Numbered from the stretch's first letter, positions 42,538 to 52,297 are shown. The stretch: 64,000 nt of DNA from Brucella rhizosphaerae (GCF_002252475.1 NZ_NNRK01000012.1:1-64000); one strand, 5' to 3'. Translations and numbers: made by a program. The notes: generated by a model not told the origin, from the sequence alone.

Positions 42538-44103
42538 ATGCATATCCTCGATCAGGCTCACTATGATGTCGTCATCGCCGGTGCTGGCCCTGTCGGACTT
42601 TTTCTCGCCTGTGAGTTGCGCCTCGCCGGCGTGTCAGTGCTGGTGCTGGATCAAGCCGAGGACCCTTACTCTGCTCTGAAGCGCTTGCCCTTCGGCGTGC
42701 GCGGCCTTTCGGCACCTACCATCGAAACCTTCTACCGTCGCGGCCTACTAGACAAAATGGCTACACCGCAACGGGCGAAGGGTGGCTCAGGCGGTAGCAG
42801 CGCGGCGACCGGCGCGCATTGGATGCAACAGCAGCGTCGTCCAGGCGGACATTTTGCCGGCATCCAGTTTTACCATGACCACATTGACACCTCGAAATGG
42901 CAGCACCGCCTGCCAAACTCGGCCAGTCCCAGCATGGCGGTGACGATGGAGCACCTTGAATGCATCCTGACTGATCGCGCCATCTTGTTAGGCGTCGAGA
43001 TCAGGCGCAACGTTGGTGTCGAAGGCTTCGAGCAGACGGCCGAAGACGTGACCGTTCGCGCCGGTAGCGAGATTTTTCGCGGACGCTGGCTCGTCGGTTG
43101 TGATGGCGGACGAAGTACGGTTCGCAAGGCCGGCGGCTTCGCTTTTGTCGGTACCGACCCGGAGTTCACGGGCTACTCCGTGCAGGTCGAGATGGCTGAT
43201 CCTGACAAGCTCAAGCTGGGCCGAAACTACACGCCCACGGGCATGTATACCTATCAAGCGCCCGGCACAATCGCGATGGTCAATTTTGACGGCGGTGCTT
43301 ACCATCGAACCCAGCCGGTTGTGCTGGATCATGTACAAAAAGTGCTGCGTTATATCTCCGGCACCGATGTTACGGTGACCGCGCTCGATCTTGCCACCAC
43401 CTGGACCGATCGCGCTTTTCAGGCAACGGCTTACCGCAAAGGGCGGGTGCTGCTGGCCGGCGACGCTGCACACATTCATTCTCCGCTCGGCGGTCAAGGG
43501 CTTAACCTCGGGCTGGGTGACGCGATGAACCTTGGCTGGAAGCTTGCCGCTACCATCCGTGGCGACGCGCCCATCGGCCTGCTCGACAGCTACATGATCG
43601 AACGCCATCCGATCGGTGCGCAGGTGCTTGACTGGTCACGCGCGCAGGTCGCCCTGATGCGGCCTAGCCCGGCCACGCGAGCGCTTGAAGCAATTATCCG
43701 TGACCTGATCGACACGCGCGACGGCGCGACTTATTTTGCAGAGCGCGTGTGGGGCGTTTCGCTTCGCTATGATTTTGGCGATAGCCATGCGCTGGTGGGG
43801 CGCAGCGCGCCCGACTTCGAGTTGATCGATGGAACGAGGCTCGGCGACCTCCTCGCGACAGGGAAGGGCCTATTGCTGGACTTTGAAGCTACAGGGTCGC
43901 TTCACACGCTGGCAAGCCGCTGGGCCGAACGCATTACCTATGTCGCAGTTGATGCCAAGGATCGACTTGGCTTGAGTGCATTGCTTGTGCGACCGGATGG
44001 CGTTATCGCTTGGGTAGGTGAGACTGCATCTTACGATGCGGCAGCTGCCGAAGCTATGTCGCGGTGGTTCGGCAAACCTGACGAGGTACGTGAACCGGCC
44101 TGA
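42538..44103 (+). CDS. FAD-dependent aromatic monooxygenase (PheA/MhpA/Rox type)
   Basis: A 521-residue class A flavoprotein hydroxylase. The FAD GxGxxG motif is VVIAGAGPVGLFLACELRLAG at about residues 12-32; the DG motif region is LVGCDGGRSTVRKAGG; the GD motif is VLLAGDAAHIHSPLGGQGLN. A C-terminal thioredoxin-like domain (about 410-510, from VGRSAPDFELIDG) is typical of phenol hydroxylase and rifampicin-monooxygenase relatives. AAGGAG lies seven bases before the ATG. It is the only intact gene between the two tRNA-Gln repeats and reads GC-richer than its flanks, so it is probably acquired cargo. Substrate unknown. Confidence 0.85.
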   Translation: MHILDQAHYDVVIAGAGPVGLFLACELRLAGVSVLVLDQAEDPYSALKRLPFGVRGLSAPTIETFYRRGLLDKMATPQRAKGGSGGSSAATGAHWMQQQRRPGGHFAGIQFYHDHIDTSKWQHRLPNSASPSMAVTMEHLECILTDRAILLGVEIRRNVGVEGFEQTAEDVTVRAGSEIFRGRWLVGCDGGRSTVRKAGGFAFVGTDPEFTGYSVQVEMADPDKLKLGRNYTPTGMYTYQAPGTIAMVNFDGGAYHRTQPVVLDHVQKVLRYISGTDVTVTALDLATTWTDRAFQATAYRKGRVLLAGDAAHIHSPLGGQGLNLGLGDAMNLGWKLAATIRGDAPIGLLDSYMIERHPIGAQVLDWSRAQVALMRPSPATRALEAIIRDLIDTRDGATYFAERVWGVSLRYDFGDSHALVGRSAPDFELIDGTRLGDLLATGKGLLLDFEATGSLHTLASRWAERITYVAVDAKDRLGLSALLVRPDGVIAWVGETASYDAAAAEAMSRWFGKPDEVREPA

Positions 44104-44350
44104 ACCGTCTCATCCACAGCTTTGGGCCGAATGTCCGCCTCCCACCCCGTTTCAGTCACGTGTAGATCGATCGAATAATGCAACATAGAAGCGTTTTGGC
44201 AGACAGCTGATGCCGAGAGGTTTGGAACGTGTACCGTTGTTTTAGAATTAAACGATAATAAAAACAGTGAGTTAGACTTCTCAAGAAACCGTAGTTTGCA
44301 AAGTTTACAAACGAAAGATAGCCAAAAATGTAGATTAGCCAGAAAAAAAC

Positions 44351-44393
44351 TAATGAAATCAATTGGCTGGGGAACCTGGATTCGAACCAAGAC
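44351..44393. repeat. Direct repeat containing the tRNA-Gln 3' end, right copy
   Basis: Identical to 42041-42083. Here it continues into the complete tRNA-Gln gene, so this is the original or reconstituted site. About 240 bp to its left resemble the flank of the left copy. Confidence 0.75.
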
Positions 44394-44437
44394 TAACGGA
44401 GTCAGAGTCCGTCGTTCTACCATTAAACTATTCCCCA
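44364..44437 (-). tRNA. tRNA-Gln (CUG anticodon)
   Basis: A 74-nt tRNA reading TGGGGAA acceptor, D-arm with GTTTAATGGTAGAAC, anticodon stem ACGGA/TCCGT around loop CTCTGAC (anticodon CTG), variable region, T-arm CTTGG.TTCGAAT.CCAGG, acceptor TTCCCCA, discriminator G and encoded CCA. All stems pair. It decodes CAG glutamine codons. Confidence 0.95.
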
Positions 44438-44637
44438 GCAGGGTGCGCATATCAGCTTTATTTTTCTGAGGCGCTATGCCGACTAAAGCTTGAAGCTTCG
44501 TTCGTCGACGGCCTCCATCTAGCGAACTCAAACGATGAGTGCAAGCCCTTCTTTCAAAAAAATCGTGGCAAATTCAGTTATTTCGCAGTTGCGCATGGAA
44601 AGAACCGGTTTGTAGCGAGGTGCTGTCCAGTTTGAGC

Positions 44638-44671
44638 ATAAAAAAAGCCCGGCAGCAGAGTGCGGCCGGGC
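44638..44671 (-). terminator. Terminator of the DUF1127 gene
   Basis: GCCCGGC/GCCGGGC stem; read on the minus strand it is followed by TTTTTTT. It lies about 65 bp past the DUF1127 stop. Confidence 0.8.
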
Positions 44672-44733
44672 AAAGGGGCAGGCTGGCCGAGAGGGGACCC
44701 GGCCTGTGAAGGTGGCGCCTGCCAGATGTTCGT

Positions 44734-45036
44734 TCAGCAGATGTGGCGCGTGGCTTCGACACGCAAGCGGGCATCTGCCAAGGCGGCCAGTATACGGGTC
44801 GGATCGTCCGCACCGCGCTTGTGGATTGCCGTATAAATGTCTCCGCTCTGCAACCCGATATCCTTCAGAAGGTGATTGTCGAGCTCATTGAGGCGAAGCA
44901 CATGGCGTCGGTTTCGGAAAAGCGTCCAGCGACGCATAACCGACGTAAACACGGCATTTACCATTTGCTTGAGCACGGAGGTCGTTGCGCTCGTTGTCGG
45001 TAAGGGTGTCATGGTGGTCTTGCTGATCGCTGTCAT
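44734..45036 (-). CDS. DUF1127 family small protein
   Basis: A 100-residue protein whose C-terminal half carries the DUF1127 core: FRNRRHVLRLNELDNHLLKDIGLQSGDI. Family members are arginine-rich, often under 100 residues; short ones act in RNA and phosphate/stress physiology in Agrobacterium and Rhodobacter. The N-terminal 35 residues are Thr/Ser-rich and poorly conserved, so the start is less certain. It is divergent from a LysR regulator gene and has its own terminator. Confidence 0.8.
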   Translation of the reverse strand: MTAISKTTMTPLPTTSATTSVLKQMVNAVFTSVMRRWTLFRNRRHVLRLNELDNHLLKDIGLQSGDIYTAIHKRGADDPTRILAALADARLRVEATRHIC

Positions 45037-45199
45037 TGCCGCTCTCCTTCAAGCGCGCTTGGTCAAAATGTTTCTATCGTCAGGTCATTCGCTTTCGCGT
45101 CTCCATTCTCTGCGATGGCGCCTTTATCCAATAATTGAATTGATTGTTCTAACGAATGTTTTTAATGTAATAGTTCAATAATTATGATGGATGGTACTG

Positions 45200-46156
45200 A
45201 TGAGCGCGCCCTTGGATCTTGACCAGTTGCAGACCTTCATCGCCATTGCCGATACGGGTAGTTTTACCAAAGCGGCAGACGCTGTTTTCAAAACACAATC
45301 AGCGGTTTCCATGCAGATGCGCCGCCTTGAGGAGCGCATTGGAAAGGCGCTTTTTGAACGCGACGGGCGCGTCAATCGCCTGACCGAAGATGGCGAAAGG
45401 CTGCTGCTTTATGCGCGCCGTATGTTGCTGCTGAATGGTGAGACCATGGCGGCTTTTGATGATACGCAACTCGAAGGCCATGTGCGCATCGGCACGCCCG
45501 ATGATTACGCAGATCGGTTTCTGCCAGAAATCATGGCGCGATTTGCACGCTCCAATCCGCGTGTTGAGCTATCTGTGGTATGCGAGCCGACTGTCAATCT
45601 CGATGAGATGATCCGTCGTGGAACGCTTGATATTGCCCTTGTGACCCAGTGCGATGACAAACGACGGTCCGAGGTGGTCCGTACTGAGCCGCTTCTGTGG
45701 GTGACGTCTGCCAATCATGCGGTACATGAGGAGGCCATGCTTCCGCTTGCGGTGGGACGTCCGACCTGTATCTGGCGTCACGCGGCAATCGACGTGCTTG
45801 AACAGGTTCAGCGCGATTATCGTATTATCATTACGAGCTGGTCTGCGACTGTTCTTGCGGCCGCGGTGCTGTCCGGTCTTGCGGTATCGGTTTTGCCGGA
45901 ATGTGCGCTGAGGCCGGGAATGCGTGTTCTGGGTGTGGCCGATGGCTTTGGCACTTTGCCGGAATTCGGCATCGGCATCATGCGCGGCCATACCAAACAG
46001 AATGCAATCGTTGATGCGCTGGCCCAGCATATCATTGAAAGTCTTGATAATATTTCTTCGCCAGCACCCGCTTCTATGGTTTCCGCTGAAATTGCATCGT
46101 TCCCTTCTGTCCGCACACGTCGTGTGCGCAGCAACGAATTGCTGCCAGGCTGGTGA
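45200..46156 (+). CDS. LysR-family transcriptional regulator
   Basis: A 318-residue LysR regulator: N-terminal winged HTH (LDQLQTFIAIADTGSFTKAADAVFKTQSAVSMQMRRLEERIG) followed by a LysR_substrate domain (VRIGTPDDYADRFLPEIMARFARSNPRVEL). The ATG at 45200 gives the normal family start; ATG 45191 is possible. Divergent from the DUF1127 gene, which it may regulate. Effector unknown. Confidence 0.88.
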   Translation: MSAPLDLDQLQTFIAIADTGSFTKAADAVFKTQSAVSMQMRRLEERIGKALFERDGRVNRLTEDGERLLLYARRMLLLNGETMAAFDDTQLEGHVRIGTPDDYADRFLPEIMARFARSNPRVELSVVCEPTVNLDEMIRRGTLDIALVTQCDDKRRSEVVRTEPLLWVTSANHAVHEEAMLPLAVGRPTCIWRHAAIDVLEQVQRDYRIIITSWSATVLAAAVLSGLAVSVLPECALRPGMRVLGVADGFGTLPEFGIGIMRGHTKQNAIVDALAQHIIESLDNISSPAPASMVSAEIASFPSVRTRRVRSNELLPGW

Positions 46157-46226
46157 CCGTGCATAATCGAAAAAGGCGGCGTCTTGACCAGTTGACCGGA
46201 GGGGGTGGCTGGTTGCCTATGATGGG

Positions 46227-47813
46227 ATGAGCATGGGTTCCGATTCTACACCAACCGGCACCGCTTCGAATGTAGCGGAATATAGCGTTTCCGAGATTTC
46301 CGGCGCTTTGAAGCGTACGGTCGAGGATACGTTTTCGCATGTGCGCGTGCGCGGTGAGATTTCCGGTTATCGAGGTCCACATTCGTCGGGTCATGCCTAT
46401 TTTGCTTTAAAAGATGATCGCGCGCGGCTTGAAGCGGTCATCTGGCGCGGTTCCATGGGACGTTTGCGCTTTCGTCCTGAAGAGGGAATGGAGGTCATTG
46501 CCACTGGCAAACTGACAACCTATCCAGGTTCTTCCAAATATCAGATCGTCATCGAGCAGATGGAGCCCGCAGGTGCGGGTGCCTTGATGGCACTCCTCGA
46601 AGAGCGCAAGCGCCGTCTTGCCGCCGAAGGACTGTTCGATCCGGCAACGAAGCAGCTTCTGCCTTACATGCCGCGTGTGATTGGCGTTGTGACATCACCA
46701 ACGGGCGCGGTCATTCGTGATATTATTCACCGCATTTCGGATCGTTTTCCGCTGCATGTGATCGTCTGGCCGGTGCGCGTGCAGGGAGATACCAGCGGCG
46801 CAGAGGTGGCCGCGGCGGTTGAGGGGTTTAATGCATTGGCCGAAGATGGTGCCATTGTGCGGCCTGATGTGCTGATTGTCGCGCGTGGCGGCGGTAGCCT
46901 TGAAGACCTCTGGGGTTTTAACGATGAGATCGTCGTGCGGGCAGTTGCAGCATCGCATATTCCAGTGATTTCGGCTGTTGGCCACGAGACCGACTGGACC
47001 TTGATCGATCTTGCCGCGGACATGCGTGCGCCAACGCCGACAGGGGCTGCCGAAATGGCCGTGCCCGTCAAAGCTGATCTGGTGGCAACGGTTGCAACAC
47101 AGTCTGCGCGTCTTGCTTCTGCAATGTCGCGGTTCATTGATTTAAGGCGCCAAGCGTATCGTGCTGCCGGTCGGGCTTTGCCATCTGCTGATCAGCTCCT
47201 GGCTTTGCCGCGTCGGCGGTTCGACGAGGCTGCATCGCGTCTCACACGCGCGCTTTTTGTGAATACGCAAAAGAAGCGTGTGCAATTTGAAGGTCGTGCG
47301 CGTCAATTGTCACCGCGTCTTCTGCAACGCGGATTTGACGAGCAGAAACGTAATATGAAGCTGCTTGGCCAGCGGTTGCCGCGTGCATTGGAAGCGTTCT
47401 TGCGCGAACGTCGCACGGTGTTTGCAAGACGCGCCGACCGGCTCGCGCCCGAACCTCTACTGCGACGCACAGCGCAGGCCAGGACCGCTATCGATCAACT
47501 CGATCGCCGCCGTGATCAGGCTATCGGCTTGCTGCTCGAACGCATCAGACGCCGTGGACAGGAGCTGGAAAGGCTTATGCGCACGCTGTCTTATGAAAGC
47601 GTGCTGGAGCGCGGCTTCGCGATTGTTTTCGATGCGGAAGGCAACCCGATCAAACAGGCAACGAGCGTTTCCGAGGGTGATGCTCTGTCGATTCGTTTCC
47701 GTGATGGCGATGTTTCCGCAACTGTTGGCGAAACTCCGGGAACACCTTCGTCCAAAGGTCCGACACGCAAAACATCGTCGTCTCGCCCCGGTGGGCAGGG
47801 ATCGCTATTTTAG
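46227..47813 (+). CDS. xseA: Exodeoxyribonuclease VII large subunit
   Basis: A 528-residue nuclease subunit. The N-terminal OB-fold is [45 protein letters not shown]. The catalytic domain carries [44 protein letters not shown] and [32 protein letters not shown] long coiled-coil region (about 300-450) precedes the C-terminus, which ends in a Ser/Thr/Gly-rich tail. With XseB it degrades single-stranded DNA from either end. xseB is not adjacent. Confidence 0.94.
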   Translation: MSMGSDSTPTGTASNVAEYSVSEISGALKRTVEDTFSHVRVRGEISGYRGPHSSGHAYFALKDDRARLEAVIWRGSMGRLRFRPEEGMEVIATGKLTTYPGSSKYQIVIEQMEPAGAGALMALLEERKRRLAAEGLFDPATKQLLPYMPRVIGVVTSPTGAVIRDIIHRISDRFPLHVIVWPVRVQGDTSGAEVAAAVEGFNALAEDGAIVRPDVLIVARGGGSLEDLWGFNDEIVVRAVAASHIPVISAVGHETDWTLIDLAADMRAPTPTGAAEMAVPVKADLVATVATQSARLASAMSRFIDLRRQAYRAAGRALPSADQLLALPRRRFDEAASRLTRALFVNTQKKRVQFEGRARQLSPRLLQRGFDEQKRNMKLLGQRLPRALEAFLRERRTVFARRADRLAPEPLLRRTAQARTAIDQLDRRRDQAIGLLLERIRRRGQELERLMRTLSYESVLERGFAIVFDAEGNPIKQATSVSEGDALSIRFRDGDVSATVGETPGTPSSKGPTRKTSSSRPGGQGSLF

Positions 47814-48093
47814 CAACAGTCGCCGATAGATTGCCCCATGATTGCCTCGTCACTGCACGTAAGTCGCAGATTATGTTGTTTTCTTAAGGCTGGCTTAAGT
47901 TTGTTCTTCTCTTTCTCAGCACATATTCGCTGACGTGTATTCCCAATGGGAAAGCGCGTGGTTTTAGAGCATCTCCAGCAAAAAGTGCGCGAGCCTTTGT
48001 GCTGGGTGATGTGAAATACAAATACGGAGAGCGGGTCTGACAACGCCGTTTTGGCTGGAGCCGATCTAACTCGTGCAAATGAAAGAGTGTTGA

Positions 48094-48840
48094 ATGTCGC
48101 GTAAATTTTCTCAAGGCAGTGGCTTGCCGCTTTTGCCCAATGGCGTAACGAGCCGCCGTACTTTTCTCATTGGTGCGAGTGCCTTAGTGCTTTCTGGTTG
48201 CGTTTCGACAGCCCAACAGGGAAGGCCTGTCAAAGCCGCTGTGGAACCAGCTCCTGTTCGCGCTGTTCCGGCAATGTATGAGGCGATGCCCTATGAGCAG
48301 TTCCCTCTGCCAGCCGTGAATGTTGCCAAGGTCGATCCAAAGTTCTGGCGACAGGAAGTCGATTATCCGACTGACGAGAAAGTTGGCACGGTCATTGTCG
48401 ATACGCCGAACAAATATCTCTACCACGTCCGTGGCAATGGCCGCGCAATGCGTTATGGCATCGGCGTCGGCCGTGATGGCTTCTCATGGGCGGGCCGTGC
48501 GATCATTGCTTACAAGCGCCAATGGCCACGCTGGACCCCGCCGGACGAAATGGTCGCTCGTCAGCCAGCTCTTCAGCCTTACAGCATTGCCAATGGCGGT
48601 ATGCCTCCCAGCTTGAAAAATCCGCTCGGCGCACGCGCGCTTTATATTCACAAGGATGGTCGGGACACGATCTACCGCATTCACGGTTCGTCGGAAGAAT
48701 GGAGCATCGGCAAGGCGGTATCGTCTGGCTGTATCCGTCTGCTCAATCAGGATGTCATCGACCTTTATAACAATGTGCGCGACGGCAGCACGATTGTCGT
48801 GATTCCCGATCCGACAAAAGGCACGCAAGTGACGAGCTGA
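48094..48840 (+). CDS. L,D-transpeptidase lipoprotein (YkuD domain)
   Basis: A 248-residue envelope enzyme. The N-terminus SRRTFLIGASALVLSGC combines a Tat-like twin arginine with a lipobox (Cys36), suggesting Tat export and lipid anchoring. The YkuD domain (about 98-240) carries the catalytic HG...SSGCIRLLNQD with H198 and C213. The family makes 3-3 peptidoglycan crosslinks or anchors outer-membrane proteins to peptidoglycan; several rhizobial paralogues are expected. Monocistronic with its own terminator. Confidence 0.92.
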   Translation: MSRKFSQGSGLPLLPNGVTSRRTFLIGASALVLSGCVSTAQQGRPVKAAVEPAPVRAVPAMYEAMPYEQFPLPAVNVAKVDPKFWRQEVDYPTDEKVGTVIVDTPNKYLYHVRGNGRAMRYGIGVGRDGFSWAGRAIIAYKRQWPRWTPPDEMVARQPALQPYSIANGGMPPSLKNPLGARALYIHKDGRDTIYRIHGSSEEWSIGKAVSSGCIRLLNQDVIDLYNNVRDGSTIVVIPDPTKGTQVTS

Positions 48841-48850
48841 ATGTAAACAA

Positions 48851-48873
48851 GGGCGCGATTATCGCGCCCTTTT
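48851..48873 (+). terminator. Terminator of the L,D-transpeptidase gene
   Basis: GGGCGCG/CGCGCCC stem with a five-base loop and TTTT, ten bases past the stop. Confidence 0.88.
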
Positions 48874-48894
48874 CCATTCTGTTTGGTGTCTTGA

Positions 48895-49323
48895 TCAGAT
48901 GCCTGTTTGTTTACAGATCACAACGCGCCAACCATCAGGGTCTTCATAGGTAAAGCTACGGTCAATCCAGTATGGGTTCTCAGGTACGACTGGAGCATAA
49001 CCTTTATCCCGCATACGGTGGTTCAGCTTTTCGTAGGCATTCTCGTCAGTGATATAAATCACAAGCAGATTGTCTTCTGAGGGCGCCCGACAAGGACTAC
49101 CTGCCTGATGCTCGGTGAATTCCAGATGCGCGGCTTTTCCGGGCAGCCCGAGCATGATGCCATTATATCCGTCATGATCTGCAAAAGAACCCAGCTCCGG
49201 CAGACCAAGACCATCTCGGTAGAAGGTAACGACTTCGCTGAATTTGTCGGTTGGCCGGGCAAAGCGGATCTGCACCGGTATTGCGCCTTCACCCAGCGTG
49301 AGAGAGGTCGATTGGGTATTCAT
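48895..49323 (-). CDS. Glyoxalase/bleomycin-resistance (VOC) family protein
   Basis: A 142-residue VOC protein: VQIRFARPTDKFSEVVTFYRDGLGLPELG, AHLEFTEHQ in the first metal-binding position, and RSFTYEDPDGWRVVICKQ at the end. AAAGGAG lies upstream of the ATG at 49323. The same frame is open for 200 more codons but those overlap the neighbouring transporter and are not coding. It sits 11 bp after the DMT transporter gene, in an operon. Substrate unknown. Confidence 0.85.
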   Translation of the reverse strand: MNTQSTSLTLGEGAIPVQIRFARPTDKFSEVVTFYRDGLGLPELGSFADHDGYNGIMLGLPGKAAHLEFTEHQAGSPCRAPSEDNLLVIYITDENAYEKLNHRMRDKGYAPVVPENPYWIDRSFTYEDPDGWRVVICKQTGI

Positions 49324-49334
49324 TGTCGTCTCCT

Positions 49335-49838
49335 TTAGTTCTGCCCGGAAGAGGCGGTTATGGTTTGTACTGTTCGCCAGAGCGACGGACCTTGCATGAC
49401 GATGACGCCTATGGCGACCAATGCAACACCAGCAATGCGGGAAGGGGTGATTGCCTTGCTCGCAAAGCCCACGATGCCGAAATGATCGATAAGCACAGAC
49501 GCGATGAGCTGACCGGCAATGACTGCCGTCATGAAACCCGCAGCACCCAGCCTTGGTGCGAGAAGAATTGCAGCGGTGATGTAAAGCACGCCAGCAATGC
49601 CGCCGATCCATATCCATTTGGGTTGCCCGGAGAGGCCAGCAAAAGTTGGAAGCGAAACTTTCATCGCCAGCATCACCGGCAATACGCAGATCAGGCTGAT
49701 AAGCAGTGAGATAACCGTTGCCCAGAGTGGATGGCCGAGCGCCCGCCCCAGCGAGGCATTGGCGCCTGCCTGAAATGGCACCACCGCACCCGCAATGAGA
49801 GCCGCGAAGAGAAATGTAAGTGATCCTTGAGCCTGCAT
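49335..49838 (-). CDS. DMT-family membrane protein (DUF606/YdcZ type)
   Basis: A 167-residue protein with five hydrophobic segments: FLFAALIAGAVVPFQAGANASLGRALGHPLWATVISL and LGAAGFMTAVIAGQLIASVLIDHFGIVGF are typical of DUF606 half-size drug/metabolite transporters. It lies upstream of the VOC gene and is divergent from a LysR regulator 79 bp away, which probably controls the pair. Transported compound unknown. Confidence 0.85.
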   Translation of the reverse strand: MQAQGSLTFLFAALIAGAVVPFQAGANASLGRALGHPLWATVISLLISLICVLPVMLAMKVSLPTFAGLSGQPKWIWIGGIAGVLYITAAILLAPRLGAAGFMTAVIAGQLIASVLIDHFGIVGFASKAITPSRIAGVALVAIGVIVMQGPSLWRTVQTITASSGQN

Positions 49839-49917
49839 GGAAAATCTTCCTGTGTTCCTTTGGCTCTGATCTAGTTATAGATAATAAGAATTTGAAATTC
49901 AGATTACCGGGGCAATT

Positions 49918-50829
49918 ATGCATCAGGCGAATAATCTACGGAATGTCGACCTCAACCTGTTGGTGATTTTGGATGCGCTTCTGACGGAGCGTCATGTGTC
50001 GCGTGCAGCGGTGCGGCTCAATATGAGCCAACCCGCAGTCAGTCACGCGCTGGCGCGTCTGCGCGAGTTACTCGATGACCAACTGCTTATTCGGGAAGGT
50101 GCAGGTCTATCTCTGACAATCAAGGCAATGGAAATTACCAGGCCGCTTACGGAAGTGCTATCGGGCGTCCGCAGTGTACTTGGCCCGCTTGGTTTTGAAC
50201 CTGCAACCACGCGGCATCGCTTTCATCTCTCCATGTCGGATTATGGCGGCAATATTGTGCTGCCTGGATTGGTCAGAGAGTTACGAAACGATGCGCCTGG
50301 CATTGACCTCGCGATCAGCCAGTTCAGCCGCGAAGGCATGATCGCACGCATTCTGGATGGCGAGATCGATCTGGGCTTTGGGGTGTTCCCGCATTTGCCT
50401 GCTCAGATCGCTGCCGATGTGCTGATGAAGGATGAATATGTGTGTCTTCTGGATCGCCGGAGCCTAGAAGGACGGCAATTCGATGCCGATATTTATTTTT
50501 CGCGACCGCATGCGCTTGTAGCAGTGCGTGGTGACGCGACGACCGAGATCGAAGCAAGCCTGAAAATTGCGGGATACACACGGCATATCGCGGTGGTTGT
50601 TCCTCACTGGAGTGTCGCGCCACAACTGATCGCAGGCACTGATCTTATCCTGACGATAGCGCGTGGTGGGCTTAAAAATCTGCCGCCGGATGACAATCTT
50701 GTTGTCCTGCCTGCACCTGTAGCGTTGCCGCCAGTACCGTTTGTGCAAATATGGCATAAGCGCCGGGAAAGTGACCCGGCGCATCGTTGGTTGCGGACGA
50801 AGATAACCTCCGTTTTATATGGAGATTAA
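49918..50829 (+). CDS. LysR-family transcriptional regulator
   Basis: A 303-residue LysR regulator: HTH NLRNVDLNLLVILDALLTERHVSRAAVRLNMSQPAVSHALARLRELL, then an effector-binding domain beginning HRFHLSMSDYGGNIVLPGLV, of the NodD/SyrM-like type. Divergent from the DMT-VOC pair, its probable target. Its stop overlaps the end of gshA by four bases on the opposite strand. Confidence 0.88.
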   Translation: MHQANNLRNVDLNLLVILDALLTERHVSRAAVRLNMSQPAVSHALARLRELLDDQLLIREGAGLSLTIKAMEITRPLTEVLSGVRSVLGPLGFEPATTRHRFHLSMSDYGGNIVLPGLVRELRNDAPGIDLAISQFSREGMIARILDGEIDLGFGVFPHLPAQIAADVLMKDEYVCLLDRRSLEGRQFDADIYFSRPHALVAVRGDATTEIEASLKIAGYTRHIAVVVPHWSVAPQLIAGTDLILTIARGGLKNLPPDDNLVVLPAPVALPPVPFVQIWHKRRESDPAHRWLRTKITSVLYGD

Positions 50830-52199
50830 TACGCGTATTCGAGGAAGATCGGCTCAACTGAACCGGCCCAAACACTGTTATAGGCTTTGAGCATGCGCTC
50901 CGCATCGGTAATGCCAGCAGCGACAATTTCTTCCAGTGGTGCCAGGAAATGTGTTTCGTCAAATCCATCGGCGTTCAGCTTGTTGCGGTTGAGAAGGCCG
51001 AGACGCGAGATTTCAAGCGTCTTGCGGGCGATCTGCGCAACCGGCTTACCACGGAATGAAGCATTGAGCGCTTTTGCAGGAACATCATTGCGCAAGGCCA
51101 GAACTTCTTCATAGGTCCAGTCTTTTGTCAGATCTTCTGCGGCATCGAGCGCTTCGTCGTCATAGAGCAGGCCAACCCAATAGGCAGGCAGGGCGCAGAT
51201 ACGACGCCACGGACCACCGTCAGCTCCGCGCATTTCGAGGAAGCGCTTGAGGCGCACTTCTGGGAACAGTGTCGACAAATGGTTGGTCCAGTCGCCCATA
51301 TTCGGCACAGGATCGCTGACTTCGCCCTTCAAAGCGCCATTCATGAACTGGCGGAAAGTCACATGCGTGCAGTCATGATAACGACCGTCGCGCAGGATAA
51401 AATACATCGGTACATCAAGCGCCCATTCGACATAATCGATGAAACCGAAGTTTTCGGAGAAGACAAACGGCAACACGCCCGAGCGCTGGTTGTCAGTATC
51501 GCGCCAGATATTGGAGCGCCATGACTGAAGACCGTTTGGCTTGCCTTCGGTGAAAGGAGAACTGGCAAACAGCGCTGTCGCAATGGACTGCAGCTTCATC
51601 GAGACCTGCATCTTACGGCGCATGTCTGTTTCAGAACCAAAGTCGAGGTTAACCTGAACGGTCGACGTGCGGTACATCATGTCGAGACCTTCATGCCCGA
51701 CTTTCGGCATGTAGTTGCTCATGATTTTATAGCGCGACTTCGGCATGACCGGCGTTTCAGCCAATGTCCATTTTGGACTGCCACCAAGACCCAGGAAACG
51801 AATGCCGAGCGGCTCGGCAATCTCACGCACTTGCGAAAGATGGGCGTTCACTTCACGACAAGTCTGATGAATGGTCGAAAGAGGCGCGCCGGACAGTTCA
51901 AACTGGCCGCCCGGTTCGAGCGAAATCGCGCCTTGTCCCGTAGGCTCGACCAGGCCGATGATGTTGCCTTCATCGATGATTGGCTCCCAGCCAAGCTTGG
52001 CCTTCATACCTTCCAGAATGGCCTTGATGCCGCTCGGGCCTTCGTAAGGAACAGGACTGTTGTTTGCAACGTAGAAAGGAAATTTCTCGTGCTCGGTGCC
52101 GATGCGCCACGCATCTTTCGGCTTGCTGCCTTCGGCAAGATAGGCTGCGAGTTCTTCAACACCAGTCAGTGCTGTTTCATCGGTCGTGTCGCGCGCCAT
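50826..52199 (-). CDS. gshA: Glutamate-cysteine ligase (plant/proteobacterial type)
   Basis: A 457-residue ATP-dependent ligase for the first step of glutathione synthesis. RIGTEHEKFPF is the ATP/metal-binding start, EPGGQFELSGAPL and MYRTSTVQVNLDF are substrate/metal-site segments, and EMRGADGG is conserved. This class is closer to plant GSH1 than to E. coli GshA and is usual in alphaproteobacteria. Next upstream is rsmE on the same strand with a 98-bp spacer. Confidence 0.92.
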   Translation of the reverse strand: MARDTTDETALTGVEELAAYLAEGSKPKDAWRIGTEHEKFPFYVANNSPVPYEGPSGIKAILEGMKAKLGWEPIIDEGNIIGLVEPTGQGAISLEPGGQFELSGAPLSTIHQTCREVNAHLSQVREIAEPLGIRFLGLGGSPKWTLAETPVMPKSRYKIMSNYMPKVGHEGLDMMYRTSTVQVNLDFGSETDMRRKMQVSMKLQSIATALFASSPFTEGKPNGLQSWRSNIWRDTDNQRSGVLPFVFSENFGFIDYVEWALDVPMYFILRDGRYHDCTHVTFRQFMNGALKGEVSDPVPNMGDWTNHLSTLFPEVRLKRFLEMRGADGGPWRRICALPAYWVGLLYDDEALDAAEDLTKDWTYEEVLALRNDVPAKALNASFRGKPVAQIARKTLEISRLGLLNRNKLNADGFDETHFLAPLEEIVAAGITDAERMLKAYNSVWAGSVEPIFLEYAY

Positions 52200-52297
52200 G
52201 CGTATTGTCCCTAGTCGGATTTATATTTGTCAGCGTGATTGGACAAATTTGTCAAATCACGCAAGTCAATTTCATTGATGATTGGATTTTCTCAAAT

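Noticed and set aside
47966-48070. AGAGCATCTCCAGC-type sequence upstream of the L,D-transpeptidase, resembling rhizobial mosaic repeats
   Set aside because: Only partial likeness to the three listed copies; pairing arms are not clear.
48895-49923. A 342-residue extended form of the VOC protein
   Set aside because: The first 200 residues overlap the DMT transporter gene on the same strand and are rich in Cys/His/Arg; the real start is the ATG at 49323 with a good SD.
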